Source of the DNA: Trifolium pratense | Lineage: Eukaryota; Streptophyta; Magnoliopsida; Fabales; Fabaceae | Direction of reading: 5' to 3' | NCBI RefSeq assembly: GCF_020283565.1 | Contig: NC_060062.1 | Span: forward strand, 30,254,251-30,318,250 | Length of the DNA: 64,000 nt | Part shown: in pieces, positions 47,561-59,037 of the stretch | Layout: each line of letters begins with the position of its first letter | Position numbering within the stretch: position 1 is the stretch's first letter | The notes under the pieces: model-generated | Database searches by the model: none | What the model saw: the letters and a program-made list of their open reading frames with translations, nothing else | Told to the model about the DNA's origin: nothing | Program-made: the position numbers and the translations under genes

Positions 47561-47859
47561 TCAGCTTAAAATCAGTTTTCCTTCATTATAAATGTTGCTA
47601 GCCTTAAAATGATTTTGTTGAGCACAAAACATTATTCTTACTCATGATTAAAGATTTGAAAGGCAAGCGAGCGAGAGATAGAGAGAGAAATGGCTCTGTC
47701 TCTTAGGTATCGCCGTGTAAAAGAAATCTCGTGGTGGTTTCTACAACTACTTCTCTACTACTCAATTCTCTTCTCAATTACTTCATGTTTTCACAATTTT
47801 CATAATGTTTAATTTAATTTCTTCAACTAATTTTAATTTAATTTTAATATTTTTTTAGG

Positions 47860-47960
47860 TGACTGTTATCGGCAATATGGTAAAGGTTTAGGCTCAGTGC
47901 CATTTTCTCCTAAATCAATTGCTAAACGAGGTTTAGTGAGAGGTATTCATCAACATAGGT
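47860..47960 (+). pseudogene. Captured exon, parent gene not recognised
   Basis: TTTTTTTAG acceptor, coding stretch CYRQYGKGLGSVPFSPKSIA, and GTAATT donor. Same strand as the other pieces in Helitron A. Confidence 0.4.
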
Positions 47961-48526
47961 AATTGCTTTTTGAAATTTCAATTTTTTTCCCTTAATTCGG
48001 TGTGGTGGTGTTTGTTTAGTTCTTTTCAAGTTTATTAGCTTCACTGCATTGCAAAACAAATTTCATTATTTTGAGGATTATCATTTTTTAATTTTAAATT
48101 TGGCTTAAATAATTTTGAGTTTAATTTTGATACACTGTCAACAAATCACAACTATCACAACTAATTATATATGTGAATTTAGAAGTGTTTATGAACTTAT
48201 GATTATACAACGATTATCGATATATTGGCATTGTAGAAAAACATTTATACTGATAGTATATATGAATTAAGTTTGGTTTTTGTGTTGATTTGATTACACT
48301 ACTCACTGTTCAAAGAGATTAGTAATCATGTTATTGCTTGTGAACAAGCATGTTATTGATTACACTACTCACTCTTACCATCTCACTCACTATTTGGAGC
48401 AAGTTTGTTCACAACATAGTACCATTATTTGAGAAACTTTGGTTTTCACATATGAATTATGTTGCTGCATATTATATCCTCTTCATTATTTTGATTATTT
48501 TCATTTACATTTGTTGTATTTTTCAG

Positions 48527-48643
48527 TGTATGTGCAGTGAGTGTGCAAAAGCTTTGCTGTTACAATCAGATAAATACCCTATATGCCGCCAAGCTATCGA
48601 GGAGCTTATAGAGATCAAGATAAACAATGGCGACGACCAATGA
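48527..48643 (+). pseudogene. Captured last exon of a LUL/LOG2-type RING E3 ubiquitin ligase
   Basis: After a TTTTTCAG acceptor the frame reads CMCSECAKALLLQSDKYPIC then RQAIEELIEIKI and stops at 48643. This is the second half of the C3HC4 RING of LUL/LOG2/MGRN1-type ligases and their short tail. The Cys normally before PIC (KCPICRQ) is Tyr, which removes a zinc ligand. The rest of the gene is absent, so it is a dead captured exon. Confidence 0.8.
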
Positions 48644-49504
48644 CATCTTTTGCCCTGAAGCCAAGCTGAATTAAGTGCATAGTTTTGTTTTTTATGTTAT
48701 ATTCACTTTATGTAAATTGCAGTCAATAATCTGTTTATAGCTTATATGTATTGTTATTATAATCAATAGACAAATAGATTCTATGTCGTTATCCTGTTGC
48801 TGAATGTTACTCCTGCTCATTTAAATTGTATAGGTGATTGTTTTGTTTTGGTCTGTGTGTGATATTTAAGAGAGGATCATTATTCATTTGTATTGTGTAG
48901 ATCTGATTTGATCACTGGATGACTTCTTTGTAATGTATCTTGAAGGTGAAGGTTCCTTTACTGTATTATGTTTGAAAGTTATCATAGGGATCTTTAAGTT
49001 TCGCATTATGGTGAAGTTAATTTAAGAAAGAATATGGAATCATTTGCTATTTTGTAGATAAAACAAGCACTTTTTTTTTCGACAAAAGATAAAACCAACA
49101 TTTAAATCTCGGAAAAATTATCAATTTCTACCTAGCACTTAAATATTGGGCTTTAATAACAAGTTCTTAATTTTTAAGATAATCGTTAAAACTACGGGTT
49201 TAATAGGAGATGCTTGAAGTATAAGTATAAATGGAGTGAGGAGGTTAAAAATCCTATCTCTAGAGTGGCCTTGATTGTGGCGTTGGTTCATCTACTTGCC
49301 TCTACCTCGATCAAAATCATATATATGTCCCATATTATTTTTCTAAACTTTATCTTAACTAGCATATTTTGCATACTTTAACTTAATATTCATATGCTTA
49401 TGACTAACTCCCTTGGCTCATATCAACCATGATTGGCATATAGATGCCTATGCTTGCCCCCTTTCATTGTTTACAATCATGATTGATATATATTGGGCGT
49501 TTCG

Positions 49505-49537
49505 CAAAACCCGTGCAACGCACGGGCAGCCGTCTAG
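49505..49537 (+). other. Helitron A 3' terminus
   Basis: Hairpin CCCGTGC/GCACGGG with AAC loop, spacer CAGCCGT, CTAG end, followed by host T. Nearly identical to the terminus of Helitron B. Confidence 0.9.
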
Positions 49538-49627
49538 TTGTTTGTATTGTATACTAAGATTAGATTAGATATTTATATTTAGGGTTTAGTAAATGGGCTT
49601 GGGTCAAGTATGTTCTTTTTTCCCTAA
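49538..49627 (+). mobile_element. Slice of the hAT element between two Helitrons
   Basis: Matches 25896-25985 of the intact hAT copy (TTGTTTGTATTGTATACTAA to TTTTTTCCCTAA) with about one difference. Its left edge is the Helitron A end and its right edge the Helitron B end. Confidence 0.9.
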
Positions 49628-49655
49628 CTAGACGGCCGCCCGTGCGTTGCACGGG
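49628..49655 (-). other. Helitron B 3' terminus
   Basis: Plus strand CTAG (49628-49631) then hairpin arms CCCGTGC (49639-49645) and GCACGGG (49649-49655). Faces the Helitron A terminus 90 bp away. Confidence 0.9.
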
Positions 49656-49975
49656 TTCGGCGGAGCATGATTTATATACCAATCATGGTTGTTATGAGTC
49701 AAGAAAGCTAGTCATAAGCATATGGAAATTTCTTAGGGGGAGTATCATTTATATATCAATCATGGATGCTATGAGCCGAGGAAGCTAGTCATAAGCATAT
49801 GGAAATCAATTAGGGGGAGCATCATTTATATATCAATCATGGATGTTATGAGCCAAGGAAGCTAGTCATAAGCATATGGAAATCAATTAGGGGGAGCATC
49901 ATTTACATATCAATCATCGATACTATGAGCAAAGGAACGTAGTCATAAGCATATGGAAATTAAGCAATTTAATTA
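49655..49975 (-). repeat. 77-bp minisatellite in the Helitron B subterminal region
   Basis: Four units, with GTCATAAGCATATGGAAAT beginning at 49711, 49788, 49865 and 49942. A single inverted relative (CATATGCTTATGACTAAC, CAACCATGATTGGCATATA) sits at about 49390-49445 just inside the Helitron A end, so the unit belongs to this Helitron family. Confidence 0.88.
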
Positions 49976-50410
49976 CAATATCATTACCAAAACCGCATAG
50001 TGGAAAGAAAACATAAGTGATCTCACCTTGCCATTGAAATTAAAACAAATTAAAACTGGATCACCAGAATTAGAACCAACCCGGATATTCTTTTTGTTGT
50101 TGACTATTTTGTCTTTCATGAGTTTATCAAATTTGGCCTGCCGAACAACAAAAGATGACTCCCAAACAACAGCTTCCGCAGAACAATGGTTCTTCCACTT
50201 AATGTACGTCAGATGTATCGGACAACCATCTTTCAACTTGACATACACATAATGACCGGGAATAGTTCCAAGACAAATAATCAGTGAAGAAAGGTCGAAT
50301 GATGGGATGCCACGCAATGGGAAAGACCAGACATATATATTAGAAAGATACAAAACCTCTATATTACAATGAAAAAAAATTACAAATATATATTGATAAT
50401 CGGAGAACAA
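49973..50410 (-). pseudogene. Exon-like frame of 145 codons, origin uncertain
   Basis: Contains GHYVYVKLKDGCPIHLTYIK and HCSAEAVVWESSFVVRQAKF. The pattern faintly recalls C-terminal segments of OTU- or ULP-like proteases of plant mobile elements, but I cannot place it. N- and C-terminal thirds look like translated intron. It is the nearest gene-like piece to the Helitron B 3' end. Confidence 0.35.
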
Positions 50411-50737
50411 TAAAAAAAAAATTGTGAATCTCCATCAATACCCAAATGTTTATAAAACGTGCAATAAAGTAAGACATCAAATTGTGAGACCTCCATCCAT
50501 GATTAGAATTAGGAACCTGGATAAGAAACTATATATTAAAAGTTGGCCTTAAGCGGAGATAATTTTTTAAACTCTATATGCAGCGCGCATAAATTATTGA
50601 AAGCGCCCATAAATTACATGCATATATGTTAGAAAGATACAAAATCTCTATATTAGAATGAAAAAAAAAATTATAAATATATATTGATAATCGGAGAATA
50701 ATAAAAAAAAATTGCAAATCTCGATCGACATCCGAAA
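50336..50737. repeat. Direct duplication of about 115 bp
   Basis: 50336-50446 and 50625-50737 share TTAGAAAGATACAAAA, CTCTATATTA and ATATATATTGATAATCGGAG with a few mismatches and A-run length changes. Confidence 0.75.
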
Positions 50738-50772
50738 GTTGTGTACATTGTTATAGTTATTGAGAAGCAAGG

Positions 50773-51089
50773 TTAACCGGTATTCCTCATACCAGCAGCG
50801 ATCCCATTTACAGTGATAAGCAAAGCATCTCTGAGTTTAAGGTTGTCATCATCGCGCCTTAACCTCTTGAGAATCTCCACTTGTAACAGGTTCATTGGAT
50901 TGAGAAATGGAAGTCTGTTCTCAACCAACCTCCTCAAGCTCCTATTATTCTGCTGAAGTTTCTCATGGCCACTAATCACCAGCACAAACTTTTCAGCTGT
51001 CAAGAGCTCGTTTCTTAGCTCGCGGCCGAGTTCTTGCCTCTCCTCTGACACAAGGGCTTCATCATAGTACTTTGCTATAGTAGTGTCTG
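50773..51089 (-). pseudogene. PPC4: Captured phosphoenolpyruvate carboxylase, C-terminal piece
   Basis: Reads TTIAKYYDEALVSEERQELG, ISGHEKLQQNNRSLRRLVE, LPFLNPMNLLQVEILKRLRR and ends GIAAGMRNTG with a TAA at 50773. Plant-type carboxylases end QNTG, while RNTG marks the bacterial-type enzyme, so the parent is probably PPC4. The reading frame is intact here. It was continuous with 59038-59550 before the retrotransposon inserted. Confidence 0.85.
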
Positions 51090-53024
51090 TGTCACGACCC
51101 AATTCCAATCGTGACCGGCGCACGAACTAATACTAGTCCGGCAAGCCTAATGACCGAATTTAACAAACAATAAATATATTATTTCCAAATGACTATTTAC
51201 TTTAGAACAATTTTACTGAAATTTCGACAAAGTCTCATCTGTATTTTTAATGTTTCCAAATCAGAATAAATCCTGTTTGCAGCATATACATCATTCAGTC
51301 AAAATTTTCAAAATATACATGTTTAAATTTATACATTTAAAAACAAGATATTCCTAGACTCAAAATAGCTGCAGATACTCGATCAACTCCAAATATACAT
51401 ATACAAAATAGTTGTTCATCAAGAAGGCCTACCAAAAGAGTGACATTGACAAATCTTTAACTCTGATAGAAGCTTTCTATTCAGTTGACTTTGAATCTGA
51501 AAAAAAAAATATAAGATGAAGGAGTAAGTCACAAGGACTTAGTGAGAGATAACAACCATTACCAACTAGATGGGAAACACACAAAGGCACGAGCATTTGA
51601 TTTTTAGAAAGCTTGTAATAATTATTGTGTAGCAGTAACTACATACTATAAATAATATTCGATCCAAATCATTATAGAGTTTGAAATTTGAAATAATAAA
51701 AAATATAGAAATCCAATCAAATAAAAAGAAGTCATAACGAGAGAATCGAGAGACGGCTCCATCTCGTTGATAGCCCTTTCCTCCTAAGAGTGGCCTTTCA
51801 CTTAGGGGCGGCTCCATCTAACGGATAGCCCTTTTCTCCTCGATTACGAAAATACATCCTCATCTTTAATTAGAGAGTCTACAATATCGTTGATAGCCAA
51901 TTCGTTACGAGAGAATCGAGAGACGGCTCCATCTCGTTGATAGCCCTTTCCTCCTAAGAGTGGCCTTTCACTTAGGGGCGGCTCCATCTAACGGATAGCC
52001 CTTTTCTACTCGATATTATATAACTAGGTGCACCTAGACCGTTATCCTCGTTATCGGTTACTTGATCGAAATCATTATTCTCAAAACATATTTATCAAAA
52101 TCCACGTTTCACAAGATATTGAAATTTATCTAAAAATACCACAATCAAACCTCATTTTCAATTCATTTGTTCAACAAGTCATGGATAAGTCCAAATAAAG
52201 TATAGTTAAATTTGATGACTTGGAAATTATATAACAATGACGAGAAAATGTTCAAAGGTTGTGTTCCCCAATTTTATAAATACTTTAACATAGAAAATAA
52301 GTAACATAAAATTGATAATAGTAGTTAAAATAAGTAGTAATGATCATCATCAACTCACAACTATGACGAATCAACTCCGTTCCTAGCAATGCCTTCCGGA
52401 ATGACCACCGGAGCAATTTTCATCGAATCTGAACATCATACAATAATTTCAGCTCTCGTGAAAACTTATTTAAGATCACACTACCAATAGATAAAAGAAT
52501 TAGACAAAACCCCCAATTTGTTAGAGTTAGAGTTTAAAGTGACTCATGAAAATCTAAGAGTTTACTACACACTAGTTCTGCTACTCATCCAAAATAGATA
52601 TCATTTTTAAACTCGTGAATCATAAAATTTTACCTCAAAGAATATAAATGACCAACTTTCAAGAGATGGATATTCTTCTCCTTTCTTAGAGCAATAACCC
52701 TAACTCCAAAATCTTTACCCATGAACACTTTTAGACTAGGAGATAGCTTTGCTTATATGAGTAATTAACCATCAAGAGTGGAGAGAAGAGAAAAAGAATT
52801 ATGGTGAATTGGAATAGAGACGAACAAAATGAAAGTGAGAGTGGAGAGAATTCTAGAAGATGGGAGTAGAGAGTGAAAGGCACGTGAGAGAAATAGAAAG
52901 GGGTGGGTGGGGTTTCCGTGTTTTATTTGGTTTGTCTTTTTGTCCCATGTTTTTTTTTTTTATTATTATTTTTTTATATATTTTTTTTATTTTAGAAAAA
53001 AAAAAACCGAAACGGTGCGTTTCA
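51090..53024 (-). repeat. 3' LTR of the element in PEPC
   Basis: Minus strand begins TGAAACGCACCGTTTCGG and ends GGGTCGTGACA. Contains a duplicated block of about 100 bp (51737-51838 and 51907-52010) with CGGCTCCATCT and GATAGCCCTTT motifs. Confidence 0.92.
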
Positions 53025-53040
53025 ATCTTCCCCCCTTAAG
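53025..53040 (-). other. Polypurine tract
   Basis: Minus strand CTTAAGGGGGGAAGAT directly abuts the 3' LTR start TGAAACG. Confidence 0.8.
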
Positions 53041-55235
53041 AAAATTCGTCCTCGAATTTATACTACTAATCTTGATTTTTAAATAAATGTGGATACTTGT
53101 CACACATGACTTATCTGGGTTCTCAAGTTATTACCTCGTTAAACAATCTTTGCCATAGAATCTCTGCTTAAACGATACCCTTTGATCATAAACATATATA
53201 TCACTTCCTTATCTATATATATTATAGCTATCAAATGGTTCAACATAAGAAAAATCCTAGTCTAGCTGCACATTTTCATGAATAATCACATGAAAGGGTC
53301 ATAAAGGTATTTCTAGAGCATAGAAATATAAAATACCGTACGGACTGTCGAGAGATCTGGTCGAAGTCCCAAGTGATAAGCTAGAAGTTCGAATCTCTAC
53401 CGAAACTCTAACATTCCATTGAACCTTAAACTAATTTCCCCCCCCCCCCCCCCCCCTTCTGCCAAACCACAATACACCCTACATTTGTGAAACATGTAGG
53501 AATACATGCATGCTCTCCCACTGTGAACAGTAAGGGCGACATCTCTGATTAGAGTAAGACTTTTCCTACTTCGAATTGTCATTAAACACTCCTAGAAAAT
53601 CTTAACCTTTTCAACAATATGTTGAATCAACTCTAGGCCCACTAGTTTAGAGTTTAGACTAGCCAACATCCAATCATACTATCAAAGACATACATTGTCT
53701 ACATACAATGCCTCAAAGGCGCCACTTTAATACTAGATTCGTAACTATTTATATGAAATTTCCATCATAGAAAAACATTGGTCAACTTCCTCTAATAATA
53801 AGAACACAAGCACGAAACATATCCTCTATGTTTTTTTTTTTTTATAGTTTTGACAAATTGACCATCGGTCCTAGGATAATGATTGTACTAAGATTCAAAC
53901 GGGTTCCTATTTCTGATAGACATCTAAAACGGAGCAGGCAACTGAGCACCATGTTGTCAGAGATAGTAGAGATTGACATACCATGTAAAGAAAGGATCTA
54001 GTTTAAATAAATCTTAACATAATGATCTATGGATGGTTTAAAGTTTCTACTGTTACTTATATGTAAAATGGTCTACTGTTGGCACAATTCCACTAGCATT
54101 CTTGCTGTAACTAACTAAAATTCAACAATAGATCTTAGAATCACATCTCTTTTAGTTCAATGGTCTATTACTTTAGGCATTTGGAATCATACTTTCACAT
54201 CTTACAATCATTAAAACAATATACTCATGGTTCTCACTCTTGTGACATCTGTAAGACCACCCCCAACAAGAACTTATATAAGGTTGCAACATTACTTTCA
54301 AACAAAACACACAAGGAATTGAACATAAAATTAAAGGTACCGAACTTAAATTATGTCTTGAACAATGATGTATGGAGGTTTTGGGAGTAGCACTTCACAC
54401 ACTTCTAGTTTTATTTGACACCCTGCTTTAACTATAATCATTGCAGCATATCAAAATCTCCTTTCCACCAACATGCTTCCGCTGCGCAACTCTGATTTGT
54501 TTGGTAAGTAGTTTATGACCGTATTCCATAATACTCACCTAATTTACTCTCTACTGTTTCAATTTATCAACTCGTGATCTAATAACCCAAGAAACATATA
54601 GTAGGAAATATTGAGAGGTTTATAAAATAGTCTTCAAGAGCTTATAAATAAAAAATACTTGTTTCATTCATTCCAGAAGTTAATCACCTTGAATGACTAT
54701 CACAGGGCATCATTCTATTATAACTAGTATTTATGTTATATAAATAAACCACCTACTTCATATTTAATTTACATCTTAATAGTCTACCAACCAAGCCTGG
54801 ACATACTCAATCCAAATGTATTCCTAAATCAAGGAATATTAAATTTCAAGTTTAATAATATCCTTATCAAGGCCTAATTTTTTACTGATAAATATGTTAA
54901 TAGCCTAGAAGCTACTAACCAATGCAGAGTTAATAGGTGGTTTTCCGCATGTTTCTATTGCTTAGGAATTCACAGATAAGTAATTTTTTATTTTTTTTTA
55001 TTTTTTATTTTTGGTGACTCATAAGAAAAGGTAGAATTTTGAGACTTGAAAATAAATTTTTCAATCCTAGTAGGTCTTCAATACAATCTTGATTTGAAAA
55101 CGCTCAGGTTTATGACCGTTCCTAACTCTATCAAATATCCATAAAGATGTTAGAGAATTAGTAAACTCAAAAGACATAACCAGAATTATATAATGCTCAT
55201 AGTATGTGCAAAGAGTTTTTTATTGAAATAAGACC

Positions 55236-55470
55236 CCTCTCAACCTTTAATTGGTGATGCCTAGACCGCAAATCAATCCTAGACAAAACACTTAACTTCT
55301 TGAAGTTGATCACACAACTCGTCAATTCAAAGTAAACAATATTCAATCGTTACTACCCTCCTATTCGATTCTCTACCACACAATATCACATGGGTTCATC
55401 TTTCTTCCCTATAAACAATATCACGGCTTCCCAAGGAAAAGATGTTGGACTAATAAATATCTTATTGAGA
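55236..55470 (-). pseudogene. Heavily decayed gypsy reverse transcriptase
   Basis: Stop-riddled minus-strand translation still aligns to the RT core: SPWG-like SLGS, a decayed VLFVKKKDG block, NKVTI-like RRVVTIE, then IDELCDQLQ and RHHQLKVE (for GYHQLKV). The remainder of 53041-57090 has only scattered weak pol-like stretches, short frames and a C run at 53439-53456. Confidence 0.65.
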
Positions 55471-57090
55471 AAATCATATAGCTTTCTCCCTTAACACTTA
55501 AAGTTATGCTAACTATTTGATGAAGAGGTATGGATGTCGTTGAGTGTTAGGAACCAAGTTTATAGATATCTTAATATTCTTATCATGAGGCAATCTAAGA
55601 AATTCTTCAGGAAAAACATTAGGAAACTCACGTTTTTTGGAACTATTTAATGTTTTTTCTTCACTCACTTGTATTTCCATAATCAAGAATAATTATCCAT
55701 AATAACTCCTTTTTTTAACAACTTGTTAGATCCTAAACCAGAGGTTAAATTATATGGTACAAAATCACGTTCTACTCGCAAAGGATAAAAGCGATTACCC
55801 AATATCTCAATTCTCACTCCCTTGTTATAATAGACTAAGGTGATATGATGGAAGAACATCCAATTCATACACAACATCCTGTCATAATCTATACTAAAGC
55901 TACCAGTGTTAATTCATAACTAGATAATAATTGTGTCGTAGCTGCCAAGGACGACCCCTCCTGTTACTGCATACTCGACCACATTGAAAGTACATTTTAC
56001 CCTCTTTGAAAAAAATTCAGATTGAAATCAACCTTTAAAGTCAAAATTATTCTAAGGAAAAGTGAATTATTTATATGCACCATAATCTAATCTACGACTC
56101 TACACTGTGTAAAAAAATTTGTCTACTAGAACTATCTCTCTTGTGATAGTAATATTTGTTGTGCCTTGAAAGTTCTGCAAAACGAGTTTTGTTCTTTGAA
56201 ATTGACATAACCTCAGTTTGTTTAAATCCCTCATAGTCATAATTTAAACCATGCATCTCCAACACTTTCTAAAAGAAAACGAGTCATAAACAATCAAGAG
56301 ATCTCACTCCATGCCAACGTCGGTGATCCTATTTGTACAGGTAAGTGTATCAAACAAGTCATATACCAAATCCTCCAACTTAAATGATGTCAACTTCACT
56401 GCCCCTATATCTGAGCATCCTAACGCTTTTTATAACCTCTTTAGATAGTCAATGAATTTAAGTGGATCCTCACGCACACTCGACGTAGAAAAGGTAAGGG
56501 TTTAAGTATCATGAATTTCTCTATATCAACATTAATCTCTCTAGATGGGGTTATCGTCTAGTACTCACCCTGGCTAACTACTTGTGACCCAACAAAATTT
56601 GTTTGTCTTAGATTATCATTATCATGCTACTTCTCAACAACAATCACAATAAGTTGTTGCAATACCTTTAGCAATATTTGTCTTCCTCTAGGCACCTCAA
56701 CACTAACTACTACTACTACAACCAATCACGTCCGTCGACATGAATTCCGCATCCTCGATCATCTACTTTAAATCGACAACGAGTACGTACGAATCATTAC
56801 TCTTTAACTAGGTTGGGAAGTAAACCATAAGGAAAAACTTTGCTTCTAGTGGAGATCCTAGTGTTGGGTGGCGTCCTGACCAAATGAAAGAAAATTGACC
56901 GAATATGGGACAAGACGACAAATCAGATGTAGACAAATCAAAGACCAAAAGAGATCATTGGATTGAACAACAAGTGAGACTACCATAGAATGCTAATAGC
57001 TTCTTGCAAGTAAATGGTGCCGCGGTTCACAATTTACTAACAAGAACCTATTCTCATTCTATGTCAGCAGCTATTAGGACCTATAACCGA

Positions 57091-57102
57091 GCTCTGATAC
57101 CA
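57091..57102 (-). other. Primer binding site (initiator Met tRNA)
   Basis: TGGTATCAGAGC on the minus strand, four bases from the LTR end. Confidence 0.85.
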
Positions 57103-57106
57103 ACTT

Positions 57107-59037
57107 TGTCACGACCCAATTCCAATCGTGACCGGCGCACGAACTAATACTAGTCCGGCAAGCCTAATGACCGAATTTAACAAACAATAAATATATTATT
57201 TCCAAATGACTATTTACTTTAGAACAATTTTACTGAAATTTCGACAAAGTCTCATCTGTATTTTTAATGTTTCCAAATCAGAATAAATCCTGTTTGCAGC
57301 ATATACATCATTCAGTCAAAATTTTCAAAATATACATGTTTAAATTTATACATTTAAAAACAAGATATTCCTAGACTCAAAATAGCTGCAGATACTCGAT
57401 CAACTCCAAATATACATATACAAAATAGTTGTTCATCAAGAAGGCCTACCAAAAGAGTGACGTTGACAAATCTTTAACTCTGATAGAAGCTTTCTATTCA
57501 GTTGACTTTGAATCTGAAAAAAAAAATAAGATGAAGGAGTAAGTCACAAGGACTTAGTGAGAGATAACAACCATTACCAACTAGATGGGAAACACACAAA
57601 GGCACAAGCATTTGATTTTTAGAAAGCTTGTAATAATTATTGTGTAGCAGTAACTACATACTATAAATAATATTCGATCCAAATCATTATAGAGTTTGAA
57701 ATTTGAAATAATAAAAAATATAGAAATCCAATCAAATAAAAAGAAGTCATAACGAGAGAATCGAGAGACGGCTCCATCTCGTTGATAGCCCTTTCCTCCT
57801 AAGAGTGGCCTTTCACTTAGGGGCGGCTCCATCTAACGGATAGCCCTTTTCTCCTTGATTACGAAAATACATCCTCATCTTTAATTAGAGAGTCTACAAT
57901 ATCGTTGATAGCCAATTCGTTACGAGAGAATCGAGAGACGGCTCCATCTCGTTGATAGCCCTTTCCTCCTAAGAGTGGCCTTTCACTTAGGGGCGGCTCC
58001 ATCTAACGGATAGCCCTTTTCTACTCGATATTATATAACTAGGTGCACCTAGACCGTTATCCTCGTTATCGGTTACTTGATCGAAATCATTATTCTCAAA
58101 ACATATTTATCAAAATCCACGTTTCACAAGATATTGAAATTTATCTAAAAATACCACAATCAAACCTCATTTTCAATTCATTTGTTCAACAAGTCATGGA
58201 TAAGTCCAAATAAAGTATAGTTAAATTTGATGACTTGGAAATTATATAACAATGACGAGAAAATGTTCAAAGGTTGTGTTCCCCAATTTTATAAATACTT
58301 TAACATAGAAAATAAGTAACATAAAATTGATAATAGTAGTTAAAATAAGTAGTAATGATCATCATCAACTCACAACTATGATGAATCAACTCCGTTCCTA
58401 GCAATGCCTTCCGGAATGACCACCGGAGCAATTTTCATCGAATCTGAACATCATACAATAATTTCAGCTCTCGTGAAAACTTATTTAAGATCACACTACC
58501 AATAGATAAAAGAATTAGACAAAACCCCCAATTTGTTAGAGTTAGAGTTTAAAGTGACTCATGAAAATCTAAGAGTTTACTACACACTAGTTCTGCTACT
58601 CATCCAAAATAGATATCATTTTTAAACTCGTGAATCATAAAATTTTACCTCAAAGAATATAAATGACCAACTTTCAAGAGATGGATATTCTTCTCCTTTC
58701 TTAGAGCAATAACCCTAACTCCAAAATCTTTACCCATGAACACTTTTAGACTAGGAGATAGCTTTGCTTATATGAGTAATTAACCATCAAGAGTGGAGAG
58801 AAGAGAAAAAGAATTATGGTGAATTGGAATAGAGACGAAAAAATGAAAGTGAGAGTGGAGAGAATTCTAGAAGATGGGAGTAGAGAGTGAAAGGCACGTG
58901 AGAGAAATAGAAAGGGGTGGGTGGGGTTTCCGTGTTTTATTTGGTTTGTCTTTTTGTCCCATGTTTTTTTTTTTATTATTATTTTTTTATATATTTTTTT
59001 TATTTTAGAAAAAAAAAAACCGAAACGGTGCGTTTCA
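57107..59037 (-). repeat. 5' LTR of the element in PEPC
   Basis: Nearly identical to 51090-53024, including the internal duplicated block. Followed (minus strand) by the initiator-Met primer site. Confidence 0.92.

Larger units (their letters stand above)
44407..49537 (+). mobile_element. Helitron A: region ending in a plus-strand Helitron 3' terminus (5' end not found)
   Basis: The 3' end is certain: hairpin CCCGTGC-AAC-GCACGGG (49510-49526) then CTAG (49534-49537) and host T. The hAT copy that follows should also lie before the 5' end, but its left part is absent from the window, so the start given is only the edge of the copia LTR. The region carries plus-strand exon-like pieces of several genes (44446-44664, around 45449-45535, 46148-46264, 47860-47960, 48527-48643), all in the Helitron's own orientation. 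The rest is intron-like, AT-rich sequence. Confidence 0.6.
51090..59037 (-). mobile_element. Young non-autonomous Ty3/gypsy element (7,948 bp) inside the captured PEPC exon
   Basis: Target duplication GTCTG at 51085-51089 and 59038-59042. LTRs are 51090-53024 (1,935 bp) and 57107-59037 (1,931 bp). The primer site TGGTATCAGAGC (minus, 57102-57091) matches initiator methionine tRNA, and the purine tract AAGGGGGGAAGAT lies just outside the left LTR, so the element reads on the minus strand. The 4.1-kb interior has no long frame; only a decayed reverse transcriptase can be recognised. By eye the LTRs differ by about four substitutions and a few small indels. Confidence 0.92.

Noticed and set aside
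51566..51817. An 83-residue frame that occurs twice (also 57581-57832)
   Set aside because: Duplication is simply because both lie in the LTRs; no domain is recognised.
53397..53582. A small gene over the C run
   Set aside because: The Gly run is translated poly-C; the frame is inside a decayed retrotransposon.
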